Positions 11,303 through 23,558 of a stretch of DNA of 62,000 nt are shown piece by piece. The stretch is from Zygnema cylindricum. Lineage: Eukaryota > Streptophyta > Zygnematophyceae > Zygnematales > Zygnemataceae. The notes below the pieces were generated by a model. It was not told where the DNA came from and made no database searches. It saw nothing but the letters and a program-made list of their open reading frames with translations. Location of the stretch: positions 1 through 62,000 of the forward strand of contig JBBHKE010001485.1 in NCBI GenBank assembly GCA_037447655.1. Direction: 5' to 3'. Numbering within the stretch: position 1 is the first letter of the stretch; each line of letters begins with the position of its first letter. A program made the translations under genes and the position numbers.

Positions 11303-12505
11303 TAATGTTGTGTATCGGTAAAAAAGTTATCGCGATAACACCCATGCTAATAGTTATCGGTTATCGAACGGTCAAAGGTTCGGATATATCGGTCCGAAAC
11401 CAACAAATTCCATATCGGCGATTGTTTAAAAAAATATGATATGCATACAATAATACTTTATAACATACTGTATTATATTTTTGACTTTATAAAAAAAAAT
11501 ACCTTCCATTACACCCGTACATTTTTCGTACAGTTATATAAAGTGTTTGTATATGTCTGTACTTTCTAGGGTAATTTAAATTATTTTTAGGGTTTTAGAG
11601 TACATTTCCTTAAATCCGTATATTTCAATATAACTGCCGCACACTTTTCATACATGTATGTACAGTGGCCGTATTTTTCGTACTTGTTAGGGTTATTTAT
11701 TTAGGGTTTTAGAGGGTGCATGCCTTACATTTCCGTATATTTTAGTATAGTTGCGCTACATTTTTCGTACATTTACCTGCAATGTTTGTACAAATATGAT
11801 TTTTTTAGGGTAATTATAAGGGGGCATTTAGGGTTTATAGGGTACATTGCCATACGTTCCTTTACATTTGAGTACGGTTGACAAAGATTTGCCGTATTTT
11901 TGGGTTTGTAGGATACACTTTCTGTATGACTTGGTACATTTATGTTAGGTGTCCGTACTTTTTAAGTTAACTTAAGGATTTTCTAATATTTCGCTTTTTG
12001 TACATCCTCGTATATGTCGGTACAGAGAAATCTATACGGATTTTACGAAAAGTATACAATATACGAATACTACGTAATTTTCGTAGAAAAGTCCAAATCC
12101 GTACGAATTGGACATCTATGGGCGTAACTAACCTTGCAAGATGAAATAGCAGTCTAAAGGACATTCTAGACGGGTATGGGAGGTTGTGGAGCCAAGTAAA
12201 ACCCCCTTATATTAGTAAAAATGAAGGAAATATCGCGATATTTTACCAAAATTGGGGTGAAGGGGGTCCGCGGCATGCCCAGGGAATAACACGTACAGTT
12301 GAGTGTATTGGCCGTACATTTATCTGTACGGTCCGTATAGATTATCGCCAATATTTATCGTTATCGGTATTATCGACGATGTTAACCGACAATTATCGGT
12401 TATTTATCGGCGATAACACCGATTGCGATATATTTTACCAATACATCGATTATCGGCTACCCGAAGAAAGCCCCATATCGGTGATTGGCAAGTCCTCACT
12501 TACTA
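11303..12505. mobile_element. Family B hAT-like element (B2), expanded and degraded
   Basis: The left end TAATGTTGTGTATCGGTAA and the following 180 bp match B1 and B3. The right subterminal block (about 12290-12500: CGTACAGTTGAGTG, TTATCGGTTATTTATCGGCG) also matches, but the terminus is eroded. Between them 11510-11960 is a set of diverged repeats of roughly 125 bp with TTTAGGGTTTTAG and CCGTACATTTTTCGTAC blocks, which replaces the shared centre of B1/B3. Confidence 0.6.
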
Positions 12506-12652
12506 CTGGGCCTCGTAACGAACCTAGACTGTAGCTCGCTATACCGCGATGCGCTACGTTGTGCCCGCTGCTTTCGAGTATCGCAGATCCGTTTGGTCTG
12601 CTGTATCGAGTAGCGCAAGGAGGTTCCTTTTGAAATCAGAACTCGTACTGTA

Positions 12653-12850
12653 CACCTTGAATCGTTATTAGACTTATGTACTCTATATCGGCGCCCCAAA
12701 ATTTTGACATTGATACCTTAAATAGAATAAATTGTACTATTTAAGGACGTGGACCATAATCTGCCACTTCTCCGGCACTAAATTAGCATCAACTACACTA
12801 ATTAATTTTTGACACTAATAATTTCTTTAGTCTAATAACGATTCACGGTG
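12653..12850. mobile_element. Family A short MITE (A6)
   Basis: 198 bp, TA-flanked, CACCTTGAATCGTTATTAG at the left and CTAATAACGATTCACGGTG at the right. It is nearly A7 (34848-35053) in reverse orientation. Confidence 0.8.
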
Positions 12851-13751
12851 TAGTTCTTAATTCGATTTTGGCGTTTTCAATGAAAGAATAACTTCGCGGA
12901 AATTTTCATCATTGGCTTTCTTTGCCTTACACTTTCGCCTTTCCGTATCCAGGTTTACCGCAAATGTACACGTCATTTGGGGAGCAAATCACAGGGCCCA
13001 GTGACACGCCAGCATGGCCGATAATGCAGATCGCTACAATTTTTGCTGACCTGGTTCCTGCGTTCCGCGCGGCTGTGCGCACTCTGCGCGATTTACCTCC
13101 TGCGGCAGACTTCTATCGTCGGTTGGTTTAGACTGCACGCATGGCGTGGTACACTGGCGATGGCCGTACGAGGAAGCAATGAGTCGCATGCCACGTTTGC
13201 GATTGCCACGCTTACGAATACTAGGCCTACGAGCCCGGGCCCTCGAAAGACGACGGAATTGCTCCGCCGTTACCCGTCGTTGGAGTTCACAATCGCACGG
13301 GCATATTTGCTTGCAGGTGCACTGTATTTTGTAAAAAACCACGTGGCCGATCGAGCATTCTCGTATTGCTACAACACGTTTCAGTACAGAACTGTATTGT
13401 ACTGCATTGTACTGTCTTGTACTGTTCCACAGTGTACCAAACTGTACTCAGTAACTCCAGTATCAAATTGTGCCTTGCAGGATATGACTGTTTGTTGCTG
13501 CTTCTTGTCTCTTTCAGGCTGAAGATATTGTCCGTACAGCTTTGGCAGAAGATGCAGTTTGCATGCTGCAGAGAGAAGGCCAGGAGAGCTGAAGAACGAG
13601 AGCAGCTGGGGGCCTCTTTTGTTTTTCCAGGCCCTCTCATGGCTCCATCAGGAGCGCCCCTTCCAGCTGACGGCTGAAGCGAGGGAGGGCCAGCCGGGGT
13701 AGCCTGGAGGCCAGCCAGTGGCCAACAGTAAAGCAAGAAGCATTTAGTCCA
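12851..13751. other. Upstream region of the corrinoid gene
   Basis: About 900 bp between the A6 MITE and the CbiA start codon. It includes a run of TGTACTG-type motifs at 13380-13440 and a short open frame at 12922-13131 with no recognisable domain. The frame upstream of the CbiA ATG is open back to a stop at 13668 but has no earlier ATG. The promoter and 5' UTR should lie here; I cannot pin down a TATA box. Confidence 0.35.
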
Positions 13752-16700
13752 ATGAAGAGCATCGTGATTGGGGGTACTCACAGCGGTGTTGGAAAGACAT
13801 GTGTCGCCATTGGATTGATGGCAGCTTTTCGCCGCCGTGGTTTACGCGTGCAGCCTTTCAAAGTCGGTCCTGGTGAGCTTTACAGGCTGGAAGTTTGCGC
13901 ATAGTTTAGTTGTTTGCTTATAGAAAAGCTTGGCAGGATAGCCGGCAGGTCGAGGAGGTAATGGGCTTCTATTTCGCAAGTTGCTCTGCCTGGAAAGGAC
14001 AATTTGTCAGAGTCAGTACTGAGCATTCTAAACAATTTAGCCATGAGAGATTCCATTCGGGGAGCTAGAGCACACTTAAGAGGGTGATATTTAGGGGTTC
14101 AGGGTGCAGTTAGTAAGCTATTTAGTAAACTGTATTTTTTTGTTAACTCATATAGTGTCAATTGAAGAACCTGTGAGACGAGCCCTACTACCATGGCTAG
14201 GGTATGGCTGTACAATGCCTAATTTCACAATGTGTTTAAGTCCGTGTCTAGTGATTATGCTAGTCAATGTTGAAGTTAGGGTTGACTACGTAACTGTAGT
14301 GGCCTTTGCTTCTCTTCACGCGGTCTTTTGTGGCTTTTCGGGGCAGATTTTCTGGATCCTATGCACCATAAAGCTGCTTCTGGGAGAGAATCTCTCAACC
14401 TAGACGGGTGGATGTTGTCAAGGTGCAGTACTTTTTTCCAGCTTGGTCCTTTCACACGACAGTCCATGCCAAATAGACGAGTGGCGGCGATTGTTTAAGT
14501 TGTCGCAGGAATTGTGCCTCTTGTTTTTCCTTCTCCTGAATTGGAAGGCCAAGCTGCAATTACAGCATGCATTCTACTCAATGCTAGTGTTATGAATTGC
14601 TTAACTGCTTGAGATTAACAGACCAAAGCCAATGTCAAATAAGTAGTATAGGGGTGGCACTTGTCAGTTCACCTTCTTGTTATGCATTCTGTATCCAGTC
14701 TGAACAAGCTCATGCATAGCATTTGCTTGCATTTTCCCTTTGAGGAGGCAAGTGCAACGTCATTGCCTCTATTTGAGGTTCTCGAGTCAATTGTAGCTGG
14801 CAGCTTGGATTTTTCTCTGCCTTTGAGCTTCCATATTCTATATATATGCAATAATTTGTGCAACTGCGTCAATGTTCCTAGTACTGTGCTGGCCAAGAGC
14901 TGTGTTGCCGTATCAAAGCATTGCTCTCTGCAAGTGTTTAAAAGAGCTGAAAATCACTGGGAATCATAAATGGGTTAACACACGCATTTTCTTCTGTACT
15001 TACACAGTGACAAGATGTTTTGGCATGGATGGAAACAGGGAGGTGAATCTGCAGTGTTTCTTGCGCAACTCTGAGGATACGGACCTCGCGATAGTAGAAG
15101 GTGTCATGGGTCTCTTTGATGGGCGTGACGGGGTCTCTGAGATAGGCTCGACTGCTGAAATGGCAAAAATACTTGGAGCTCCTGTCATCCTTGTGCTGGA
15201 TGCTGGAGCCATGGCTCGCAGTGCTGCAGCCATGGTGCATGGGTACACCTCGTTCGATCCTGAGCTCCAGATTGCAGGTGTCATTTTTAACAAGGTAAGG
15301 ATCCCAGGTCCATTAAAGCTAAGAGGATACTCTACAGTAATGTTAAAACGACACTATTTCTTCAGTGTCTTTGGCACACTGTAATTTGTCTATCAAGTGA
15401 ATCACAAGCTTGCCGATTCCTTAATCGAAATGTCAGTTATCAATTTTCTGCCTGAAATTTAATGCTGCTCCTGCATTTCTTTCTCTTATGTGTAACTTCT
15501 TTTGGGAAGATAAAGCTGGTCATGACTAGTGTTGAAAATCATAATAGATACCCCATGAACAAAGGACATACTCTACAATCAGACACAATTTGAAGCAGAA
15601 GGATCTTCTTGTTGCCCACAAGAATGTTCCTTCTGCCAGGCAATTTCAAGCCTCTATCATTTTTTTTTGTTACAACTCCTTATCGGTGTTTTGGATCCCC
15701 TAAAGGCCAATGCATGAATGATGATGGCATCTCTAGCTCTGCATTTGACATTATTTGGTTTTAGACTTTGCCAACTATCAAACCTGGGTATCAGTTTGGT
15801 GAAGTGAATAATACCTCATTTTATTCGTTTTACCCCATGGAGACTATGTGCACAACCCTAGAAAGTTAGAGTAACGGCAAAGGCTCTCGGTTTCTGCCAT
15901 TGTTCTGGAGCAATCCATGTCAGTCTGTGACGTCTGCCTGTGTCCCTGTGACTTATATGCAGGTTGGTAGCATGGTGCATTTGAAATGGTTACAAGACGC
16001 GGTCACAGGCAGCAATGTTGCAGCAAAGGTTTTAGGAGGTTTACCCAAAACAGCGGGTTTAGAAGTTCCTGAGAGGCACCTAGGATTGTGCATGCCTGGA
16101 GAAGATAACATGCCGGCTGGCCTTATAGACAAGCTGGCAGATCTTATGGAGGAGTGCATTGATCTGAATTCCATATTGGAGCAAGCAGGGGAGGTCAAAT
16201 CTTTGCAACAATCTATGTCTCGTAAACTTTTGGGCTCTGGAGGGACTGAAGATGATCATGACGAGGGGGAAGGTTCTGGGGAGGAAGAGGAGATGGGAGA
16301 AGGGGCGGGAGTTCCATTGCCCTTGGGAATGGGGAAGTTGGTACGAATTGGAGTCGCACGTGATTCGGCTTTTTGTTTCTACTATCACGAGAACTTGGCT
16401 TTGCTTAGAGGTGCGTACAAAATAGGAGAATCCCTTTTACCTGTACAGTGACAATATTGGCTTAATGCCTCTAGGTTAATAAGTGAGCTTAACTAGCAAC
16501 ACCTGGAAGTGTAAGCTGCAATGCAACCTAATCAAGAAATTTGTTCTTATGGAGAAAAAGGGGATGGGTTGGGAGTGAAACAGGGAATTGTGGTAGGATC
16601 AGCTGTTTCGGAGAGGGTTTTTGGTGACAGCCTGTGTGCTGGCGTGAAAAGCGAGGGCTAAGAATCGTCATTCTGTCACTGTATATGTAATTAGCGGTTG

Positions 16701-18726
16701 ATATGGGTAGCAAAACTGTGTAGTATTATTATCAGACATTGGGTAGGAAAATGGTGTAGTATTATGTCAAACACTTGGCAGCCAGGTTAATGGGAAGTGT
16801 TGATAATTTGGGATTGGCATGGGCTGTCGCCAGATGCCGGAGCAGAACTAGTCTTCTTCTCTCCTATGTATGATGGACTTCCCCCACGCTTGGATGCAAT
16901 TTATCTTGGAGGAGGTTATCCAGAGCTCCATGGAAAACAACTTACAGAAAATACTCGTATGCTTTATGCAATGCGTGCATTTGCAGCAGCTGGTGGGATT
17001 ATATATGGCGAGTGTGGCGGTCTTATGTACCTGTCACAAGGAGTTGAGGTATATTTTCAACCACGCTGGTGATGGCTTTGTATGCTGGAGAGAGTGGAAA
17101 TATTTCCTAAGTTTTTTTTGTTCTGTTTGTGTACGTATTTCTTGGTTTATTTTGATCTGCTCTTGTGATGACTCAAACAGGTAGTCTTTTGACGGTTCAC
17201 CCTGGGTTCTTCCTTTGAACCGTGGCCATGAAGCCTGTCAAAGCATTGGATTCTCAATGGCTCTCTTTGTTGAGGAAAGGCAGTCGAATCCAGGACAGTG
17301 GGAAATTCCTTGGGTATTTTTTTCCACCATCTGCATTTTATATTGTCAAATCACTTTTGTGATTTGTAACATTCCATGGCCTCTTGGGTGACAGGCAAGA
17401 GATGGTCAGCGATATGCAATGTGTGGAGTGTTTCCCTTCTGGACGCGTATGGTCTCCAAGATGAAGCTCGCCTATGTTACGGTTAGTTATTGCAGCATTG
17501 GATTCCCTTTGATGGCGCATTTTCTGTACAGTTTTAACTTGGTTGTCCATGTCAAAGTCACTGCAAATCCATAGGAGTCAATGTTAACTTGCACCACTTA
17601 AACCTGGAGTCTCACGACCTTTGAGCATTTGAGTGTGACTTCTCTCGGACGATAGGTCAGAGGCTCTCATGTAATTTTTTCTATAATTTCTGGAGTGTGC
17701 CCGCTTCAACCTAAGTACTGCACATTCTCAAGCAATAAGCAGAGGTTATCATAAGGCGGTTTTGTTAGACAGAGGGGCTTTAATGTGTGCACATGACAAG
17801 TAAAAGGCGTATCAGTTCACAAGGCTGACTGTGAGGCTACATGGTGTGAAAGTTTGTTGGATGTTAATATGGCTGAGGAAGGGTCCATTTTTTCCCTTTT
17901 GAAGTGAATCTGGTTTTTTCAAGAGGTGCATAATCAGTTTGCTCCTGTAATTCTTAGTCAGTTGGGGAGGACTCGGGTGATTTGGTCACTTGTAGCTTGT
18001 TGAAGCAATACAGTCCTGTAATAACATGTGGTGACGGGCTTCTTGGTGCAGGTAATGCCAAAAGAAAACAACAGCATCTTCCCTCCTGAGGTGGGGGAGA
18101 TTCGAGGGCAACTCTATCACTTTAGCGAAGTGGTTCCTCCAGGGGATTCAGGAGATCAAATGGGTGGTCTTCCAGAGACAGGGTGAATACCAAGCACAAT
18201 CTTGATGGCTGTTCTTTAGATGTTGAGATGTTGAGCTAAGAAAAGCCAGCTTTTACGTGGTTTTGATGGGCTCAAAAGGCCGCTTTCTTCTCTGGACCAA
18301 GTTGATTGTGTGTTTGTGTGTATGTGTGGTGGGATCAAGTGCTCAAGTTTATTGGGAAAATAGCATAATTATTGTGGAAACAGCTAAAACTTTTACTTGT
18401 TGTAGAATGACTGGCTGTCAGTCTCATGTGTAGAACTACAACCAAAATTATGTATGGCTTACAATGGAGCTATTAAGGACCTACATCCTCTAGTGACCTT
18501 CCATTTGTGCACTCCATGCCGCAAGTCATGGGATGGACTAAAGACTTGCATAAGTTGACAGAAGTTACTGACCTTGGATATTGTGCAGGTTTCAGATGCA
18601 GTGTGCTGGCACCGACGCCAATCGAGAGGAGGGTGGTTACATGTCTGGTACTGTTCTCGCTTCCTATGTGCACCTTCACTTTGGGTCCAATCCTTCGGCT
18701 GCACATGCTCTTGTGGCACGATGCAG
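13752..18726 (+). CDS. cbiA/cobB-like: Cobyrinate a,c-diamide synthase (CbiA/CobB)-type module, exons 1-8
   Basis: CbiA enzymes use ATP and glutamine to amidate the a and c side chains of cobyrinate; the relative CfbB does this on Ni-sirohydrochlorin. Exons: 13752-13872, 14347-14422, 15015-15294, 15963-16410, 16834-17048, 17395-17481, 18052-18182, 18589-18726; phases agree throughout (about 498 codons, family about 450). Seen: N-terminal P-loop [10 protein letters not shown] (residues 8-17), then [26 protein letters not shown], the glutaminase segment GGGYPELHG and [10 protein letters not shown] with its catalytic Cys, and C-terminal [12 protein letters not shown] with the conserved His. An acidic insertion ([19 protein letters not shown]) in exon 4 is unusual. 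The protein starts right at the P-loop, so no transit peptide is visible. Exon 8 can either splice onward through a GC donor or end at a TGA at 18752-18754. All key residues are intact. Confidence 0.85.
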
Positions 18727-19148
18727 GCACGTACTTTACTCTGCTTCCATTTGAGCTTGAATCACGAAAGATGGTTATTTTGTTTGACTCGTCAGTTTCA
18801 TATGTTTTTGCAGTCGTCTACTGGCTGCCTTTGTTTGAGGTTTGCATCATGAAAGTTGGTTATCATGTTTGACCCATCAGTTCCACATATTTTTATGGCC
18901 TTAGTCTAGTCATTGTAGATCTAGGGAAGTTTAGATTTTTCCTTTTCATGGTTACGGAAACCTGCCGTCACGAGGCATTTGTGCCTGGTTCGCATCCACA
19001 TTTTTTGGTAGGAGAGCTACTACTTCCTAAATTAGCCTCTGATGTGGAAGCATTTGTCCATTGTCCATGATCCTGATCCATACTCTTGGGTACGAGAGCC
19101 ACCATGTGGCAGATTTTGATTCCCTCTAGATGGTTGGGCGTTCTGCAG

Positions 19149-22100
19149 AGATGACACCTTGAAAGCTGCGGCCGTGGCTGCGGCATCAGCTTCGGCTGTA
19201 GCGGATTCTGGACCAATGGCAGCTGCTGCTGCCGGTGCTGCTGCTGCGGCTGCAGTTACAGAAGCACTCGGGGATCCGTGGAGCCACGGTTCAGATGAAG
19301 AGGAAAGGGACATATGGAGACTACCTGTGGGTCCACCTTCATTTTCCATGCCTGCACTGTCATGGGATGCCAGAAGGCGAAGTGAGAGTAATAGGTGGGA
19401 GTTTCGGGGATCTGCTTCGCCTGTAGGCGAACGTGTGGCCGGGAGCAATTCATTGGACTGGAATAGTCAAGAAAAGGCTGAGAAGCTTGGAAAACCTCTT
19501 TTTGCACGAACTGATTCCATGGACCCTCTACCAGGGAAAAAATCCTCGAATCTTGCAGGTGCTAAAGGGATCCGTCGATCTATGTCTGAGTATTGGGGAT
19601 CCCTTCAAAATCGGAGAAGAGGCAAGAGAAGTTCGATCAGTGGAAGGGCAGAGAGTCCGGATGGAAGGGCAGCGGGTTCAGGAGTTTGGGGCAGTCCTGA
19701 TAGCAAAACCTCGTCAGATGAGGATGTGCAGAGCAATGGGGGAACAGGGAGAGAACGTCCTAAAGCAAATGGACATCATGGCTCAAGCTATCGGACTATA
19801 GGGGAGGAGAGTGAGCGCATGTTTGGCACACCACCAAGGGAATTTGGAAAACCTCCTAATGGAAGAGAGGGCGTTAGCTTTAGGATTGGGGATAGCGGCA
19901 GTAAGGATGAGGCGAGGTACAGGAATGGATTGGAGCATGGGCGTACATTGTCTGACGACTTAGACACACCCTCCTCGTCGGATGTCGGGGAGACATGGGA
20001 GGGGTCTGCCTGGAAGGGCCCTCCTTCCTCACCTGAAGAGTGGGGAAATGTTAATAAGTCTAGAGGTCAAGGAGATGCCAGATATGGCCCCACATTAAAT
20101 GGAGTAACGGCTAGTATGGAGGACAACTCTGTCAGTGCATTTTCGGGGAATGTAAACAGGACGCATGGGAACTTCAGCAATGGTAGAGTGCTTCTTATGG
20201 GATCATTGGAAAACCCCCCAGTTCCTGTGAGGATTGTGTCAATGCTTCCATCGGCGACAGAGATTCTTATGGAACTCGGTGAGTTCTTTACTTTTTCAAT
20301 TCTTACCTATTTGGTTGAAGGATCATGGGTTTCTTCGAAGCATTGTCCCAGACTTTGTTCCCTTCGAATCTCACTTGACTGCTTACAGCGTGAATACAAT
20401 TTCAGTCAAAAGTTCCGATAACCTCTTCTAGCTTCTTTGAGTGACTCTATGGTCTACGTTGGTGAATTAGCATTGCCTTTGAAGCATGTTAACTCTGCAA
20501 AGCGGAATGGATATAGCAGAATAGAAATCACGCTTTCCTGGATGAGTGGTTTTTACAAGCAGCCACTGGTCAACCACGTGGTGATAATTATCTTTTCTCT
20601 TGTTCATTGTTTAATAAGTCCATTCTGATTCACAACAAATATGATTGAGAAAAAGGAACTAATATGCAAAGGGAGATACAGGAGTGGGTGAGCGCTTGGT
20701 GGGTGTTTCCAATCTCTGCGATTACCCGGAGAATGTCAATAAGAACCGTCATGTGGTGAGCAATCAGGGCGTCAGCAGTTGCCGTTGTGTCAATTGTTGC
20801 AATTTTTGGATGTCCTCTGAACCTGACTCAGAAGTCCTTCACTCGTGTTGTTGGCAGTGGCTTTGTCTTATACTGTTTGTTGGATTTCTTGTTCTGCCGA
20901 GTAGTTGACACCAAATCCATGGTGCCGTCGGTTCACAAGAACTGTAAGTTGAGAGTTGGAAACCTTCAAATGATTATTTTCAGCCAATTGAGATACACCT
21001 GAGCTCTTATATGCGTTTTTTGGGTGAATACAGGTGAGCAGGAGCAAGATTGACACATCGACAATGTCAAGCAGGGATGTAGATGCATTGGTATGTCACA
21101 GACGCTGTCAACCTTCTGATCTCGTCTTTTATACTCTTTTTCGTACGGTTTTCCGTACTCTGACTGTACGGATATGCAATTTTTGCGATATATATCGCGA
21201 TAATTTATGTTGGTCCCGGTACGATATATCGAGGAATCTGCTCGATCGATATTCGATAAATCGAATATCGAAATTATCGCGATATGAAATTACCCGATAC
21301 CCAACACTATTGTGTAGGCTTGAGGAAACCATGATTTTGAATCGGTATCCTCTTTGCATCAGTGTTGAGGAGTTATTTTTTATAGGCTGTAGAGATCTTA
21401 ATCCATGTGTGCTGGTGTAGGCAGATTATGTACATCACCTTGTTGCTGAGCTATACGGAGATTGAATTTTGGAATTTGGAATGTGAATCCAAATCAAAAT
21501 TGGAGATCGAGTTGTGTATTTGAGCTGATTAATACAAATTTGATATCAGTCACACGAAAGTTTGATAGTTATCCCGTTTCCCTGGATTAATGATGTTTTG
21601 TGATTATAATTGATAATCGAATTTCATACCGAAGTACATATGTGATGAACATGTAGGCACTGTTTTTCATCTTTTAGTAGCATAAATTTTTTCTTAACTG
21701 TCTTCTTAAGCTGTGAACATGGCTGAAATGATTGTGAGGGCAGATGAAACGATTACAAGAAAGGGGGGAAAGTGCTTTTGAGGTAGATGCCGGCCTACTG
21801 CGCATGATACAGCCAGACCTGGTTTTTACACAGGTGAGATCTAGATTCCTGCGCGAAAAATGCCGTTGACAACAAAGCCTGATTTATAATTCTGGCAGTT
21901 TTTTTGGTGTGAGTCTTTAAAGCTAATAGCGGTGCTATGTTATGTGGATTTTCGAAGTGGACTTGTCGGTGGAATTGTGTTCATTCTGAATACTTGGGAT
22001 ACTAGTTGGAAGGAGTAAAATCAGAGACTTGAAATGCCTAGCAATAGTATAAACAGTCACATATTCCAGTCCAGCCCGTGCTAATTTGATGCGTCCACTC

Positions 22101-23558
22101 CACTAATTATTTTGAGAAGCATAGGTAGCCTGAATACAAAAGTTGCGGTCTGCAAGCTGAGAGGAAAATGTTGCGGTTTCTTACCTACCATGGTGGTTTC
22201 TGGAGCAGGACACGTGTGCCCGGTGTGATGTAGATAAGCATGACGTGGCCAAAGCTTTGGCTCAGGCAGACCTCATCGACAGCCCTGACACGGAAGTCGT
22301 GGTCCTTAGACCGCATACGGTGCGCACTTTTTTTTTTTTGCCCTGGAAATGTACTCTTTGAAGCATAGTACGGAAATAATGTGTAAATGGCAGTTGTTCG
22401 AAAGAGAAGAGAGTTGGGGCGTGGATGCAATTTAATGCAGAACAGGTCCTTGGGTGAGGTAGCTGTGTTTTTTTACAGAATTGTTAACGAAAGAGTTCTT
22501 CAGACAGGGGTATCCCAGATGTTGTTGACAATCACCCAACACAAAATTACAATATCTGAAAGTAGCTAGTAAAGCTAGTAAAGTCTTGTGAGTTAGGGTC
22601 TGGATTTGGTTTCCTAAACTGTGGTTCCAGCCTCCACAGCAGCAGTGCATTTCTGTGGTCTTAATGCAATGTCCTTATTGGGATTTGAGTGCAGATTTCG
22701 GAGGTATTGGATTCCATTGTTACTATTGGGGAGGCAGTAGGACTCGCAGCCCGAGCCTTTTCATTAGTGGAAGCGCTTCGGAAAAGGCTGCGACAAGTGG
22801 CACGCTCGATAGCTGGGGAGCCTCGTCAGAGAGTGCTCTCTCTGGAAGGTCTATACCCGCCTGTGATTGGTGGTCATTGGCTCCCCGAGATGAAAGTTAT
22901 GGCAGGAGGAATCGACGGCTTGCAGGAGGCAGGCAGTCCCGCAGAGAAAGTGACATGGGAGAGAGTTACAGCTTATGCACCTGAGGTTCTCCTTTTGACG
23001 CCTTGTTCGTCCAGCCTGCAACGCTCGCTATTGGAGGTGAGACTGACTTCCTCAATGGTTTTCTTTGGGCTCAAAAATTGAAGGCCGAATTGATCACCTA
23101 AAGGACAACTTTTAATTTTCCTGCGCAAGAAGGTGAACTTAGTTGTTTGCTTCCGCTGGGCACGTAATTCGTTCGACAGTTTTTGTTTCAAGAAAGTGAA
23201 CCATGCAATTTTACTGCAATCTCATGTTAGATGTGTGTGGCTTGGGTCTTAAAGTTGACTGATTGGGTGTCTCGCGCTTCTTCTCTCGCCTCTTCTTCAG
23301 GTGAAGTATGTGGCAAATCTCCCAGGATTTTGGTCCTTGCCGGCTGTTCAAATGGGACGAGTGTTCATTTGTGAACATTCATATTTCAGTAGACCGGGCC
23401 CACGACTGGTGGATGGCGTAGAAATTTTGGCTCGGATTTTGCATCCATTGAGAATTAGAACGAGGCTGGCACCGGGGGTGGCTCTGCGTTTGGTTTTGGA
23501 ACCAGGGCAAAGGTGTCGACCTGAAGATCTTCACAAATATTTCCGTCCGTACCAATAG
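19149..23558 (+). CDS. btuF-like: Linker plus BtuF-type cobalamin-binding module, exons 9-15 of the predicted fusion
   Basis: BtuF-type proteins bind cobalamin between two lobes; in bacteria they feed the BtuCD importer. Exons: 19149-20278, 20682-20755, 21034-21090, 21744-21833, 22209-22319, 22695-23036, 23301-23558 (stop TAG). Exon 9 encodes about 355 residues of Ala-, then Ser/Gly/Arg-rich low-complexity linker before the fold starts at PVPVRIVSMLPSATEILMEL. Later exons give GERLVGVSNLCDYPE, IQPDLVFTQDTCARCDVD, YAPEVLLLTPC, LPGFWSLPAVQMGRVF and PRLVDGVEILARILHP, all in the order of the bacterial family. No lipoprotein or Sec signal is visible. The upstream frame (open to 19120) has no ATG; if this were a separate gene the first in-frame ATG is 19216. 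Joined to exon 8 by a GC-AG intron (18727-19148), the total is 3558 nt, 1185 residues. Confidence 0.8.
21130..21309. mobile_element. Truncated family C element inside an intron
   Basis: The right end TTACCCGATACCCAACACTA and the preceding block (GATATATATCGCGATAA, TTGGTCCCGGTACGATATAT) match C3 at 55630-55768. The left terminus is not found. It lies within the intron after the 57-nt BtuF exon (21034-21090). Confidence 0.65.

Noticed and set aside
13287-13781. 164-residue minus-strand frame upstream of the CbiA start
   Set aside because: No recognisable domain and it overlaps the 5' leader and first codons of a well-supported gene.
13752-18182. Bacterial contamination as the source of the corrinoid genes
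   Set aside because: Both modules are interrupted by many in-phase introns and are followed directly by typical eukaryotic genes.
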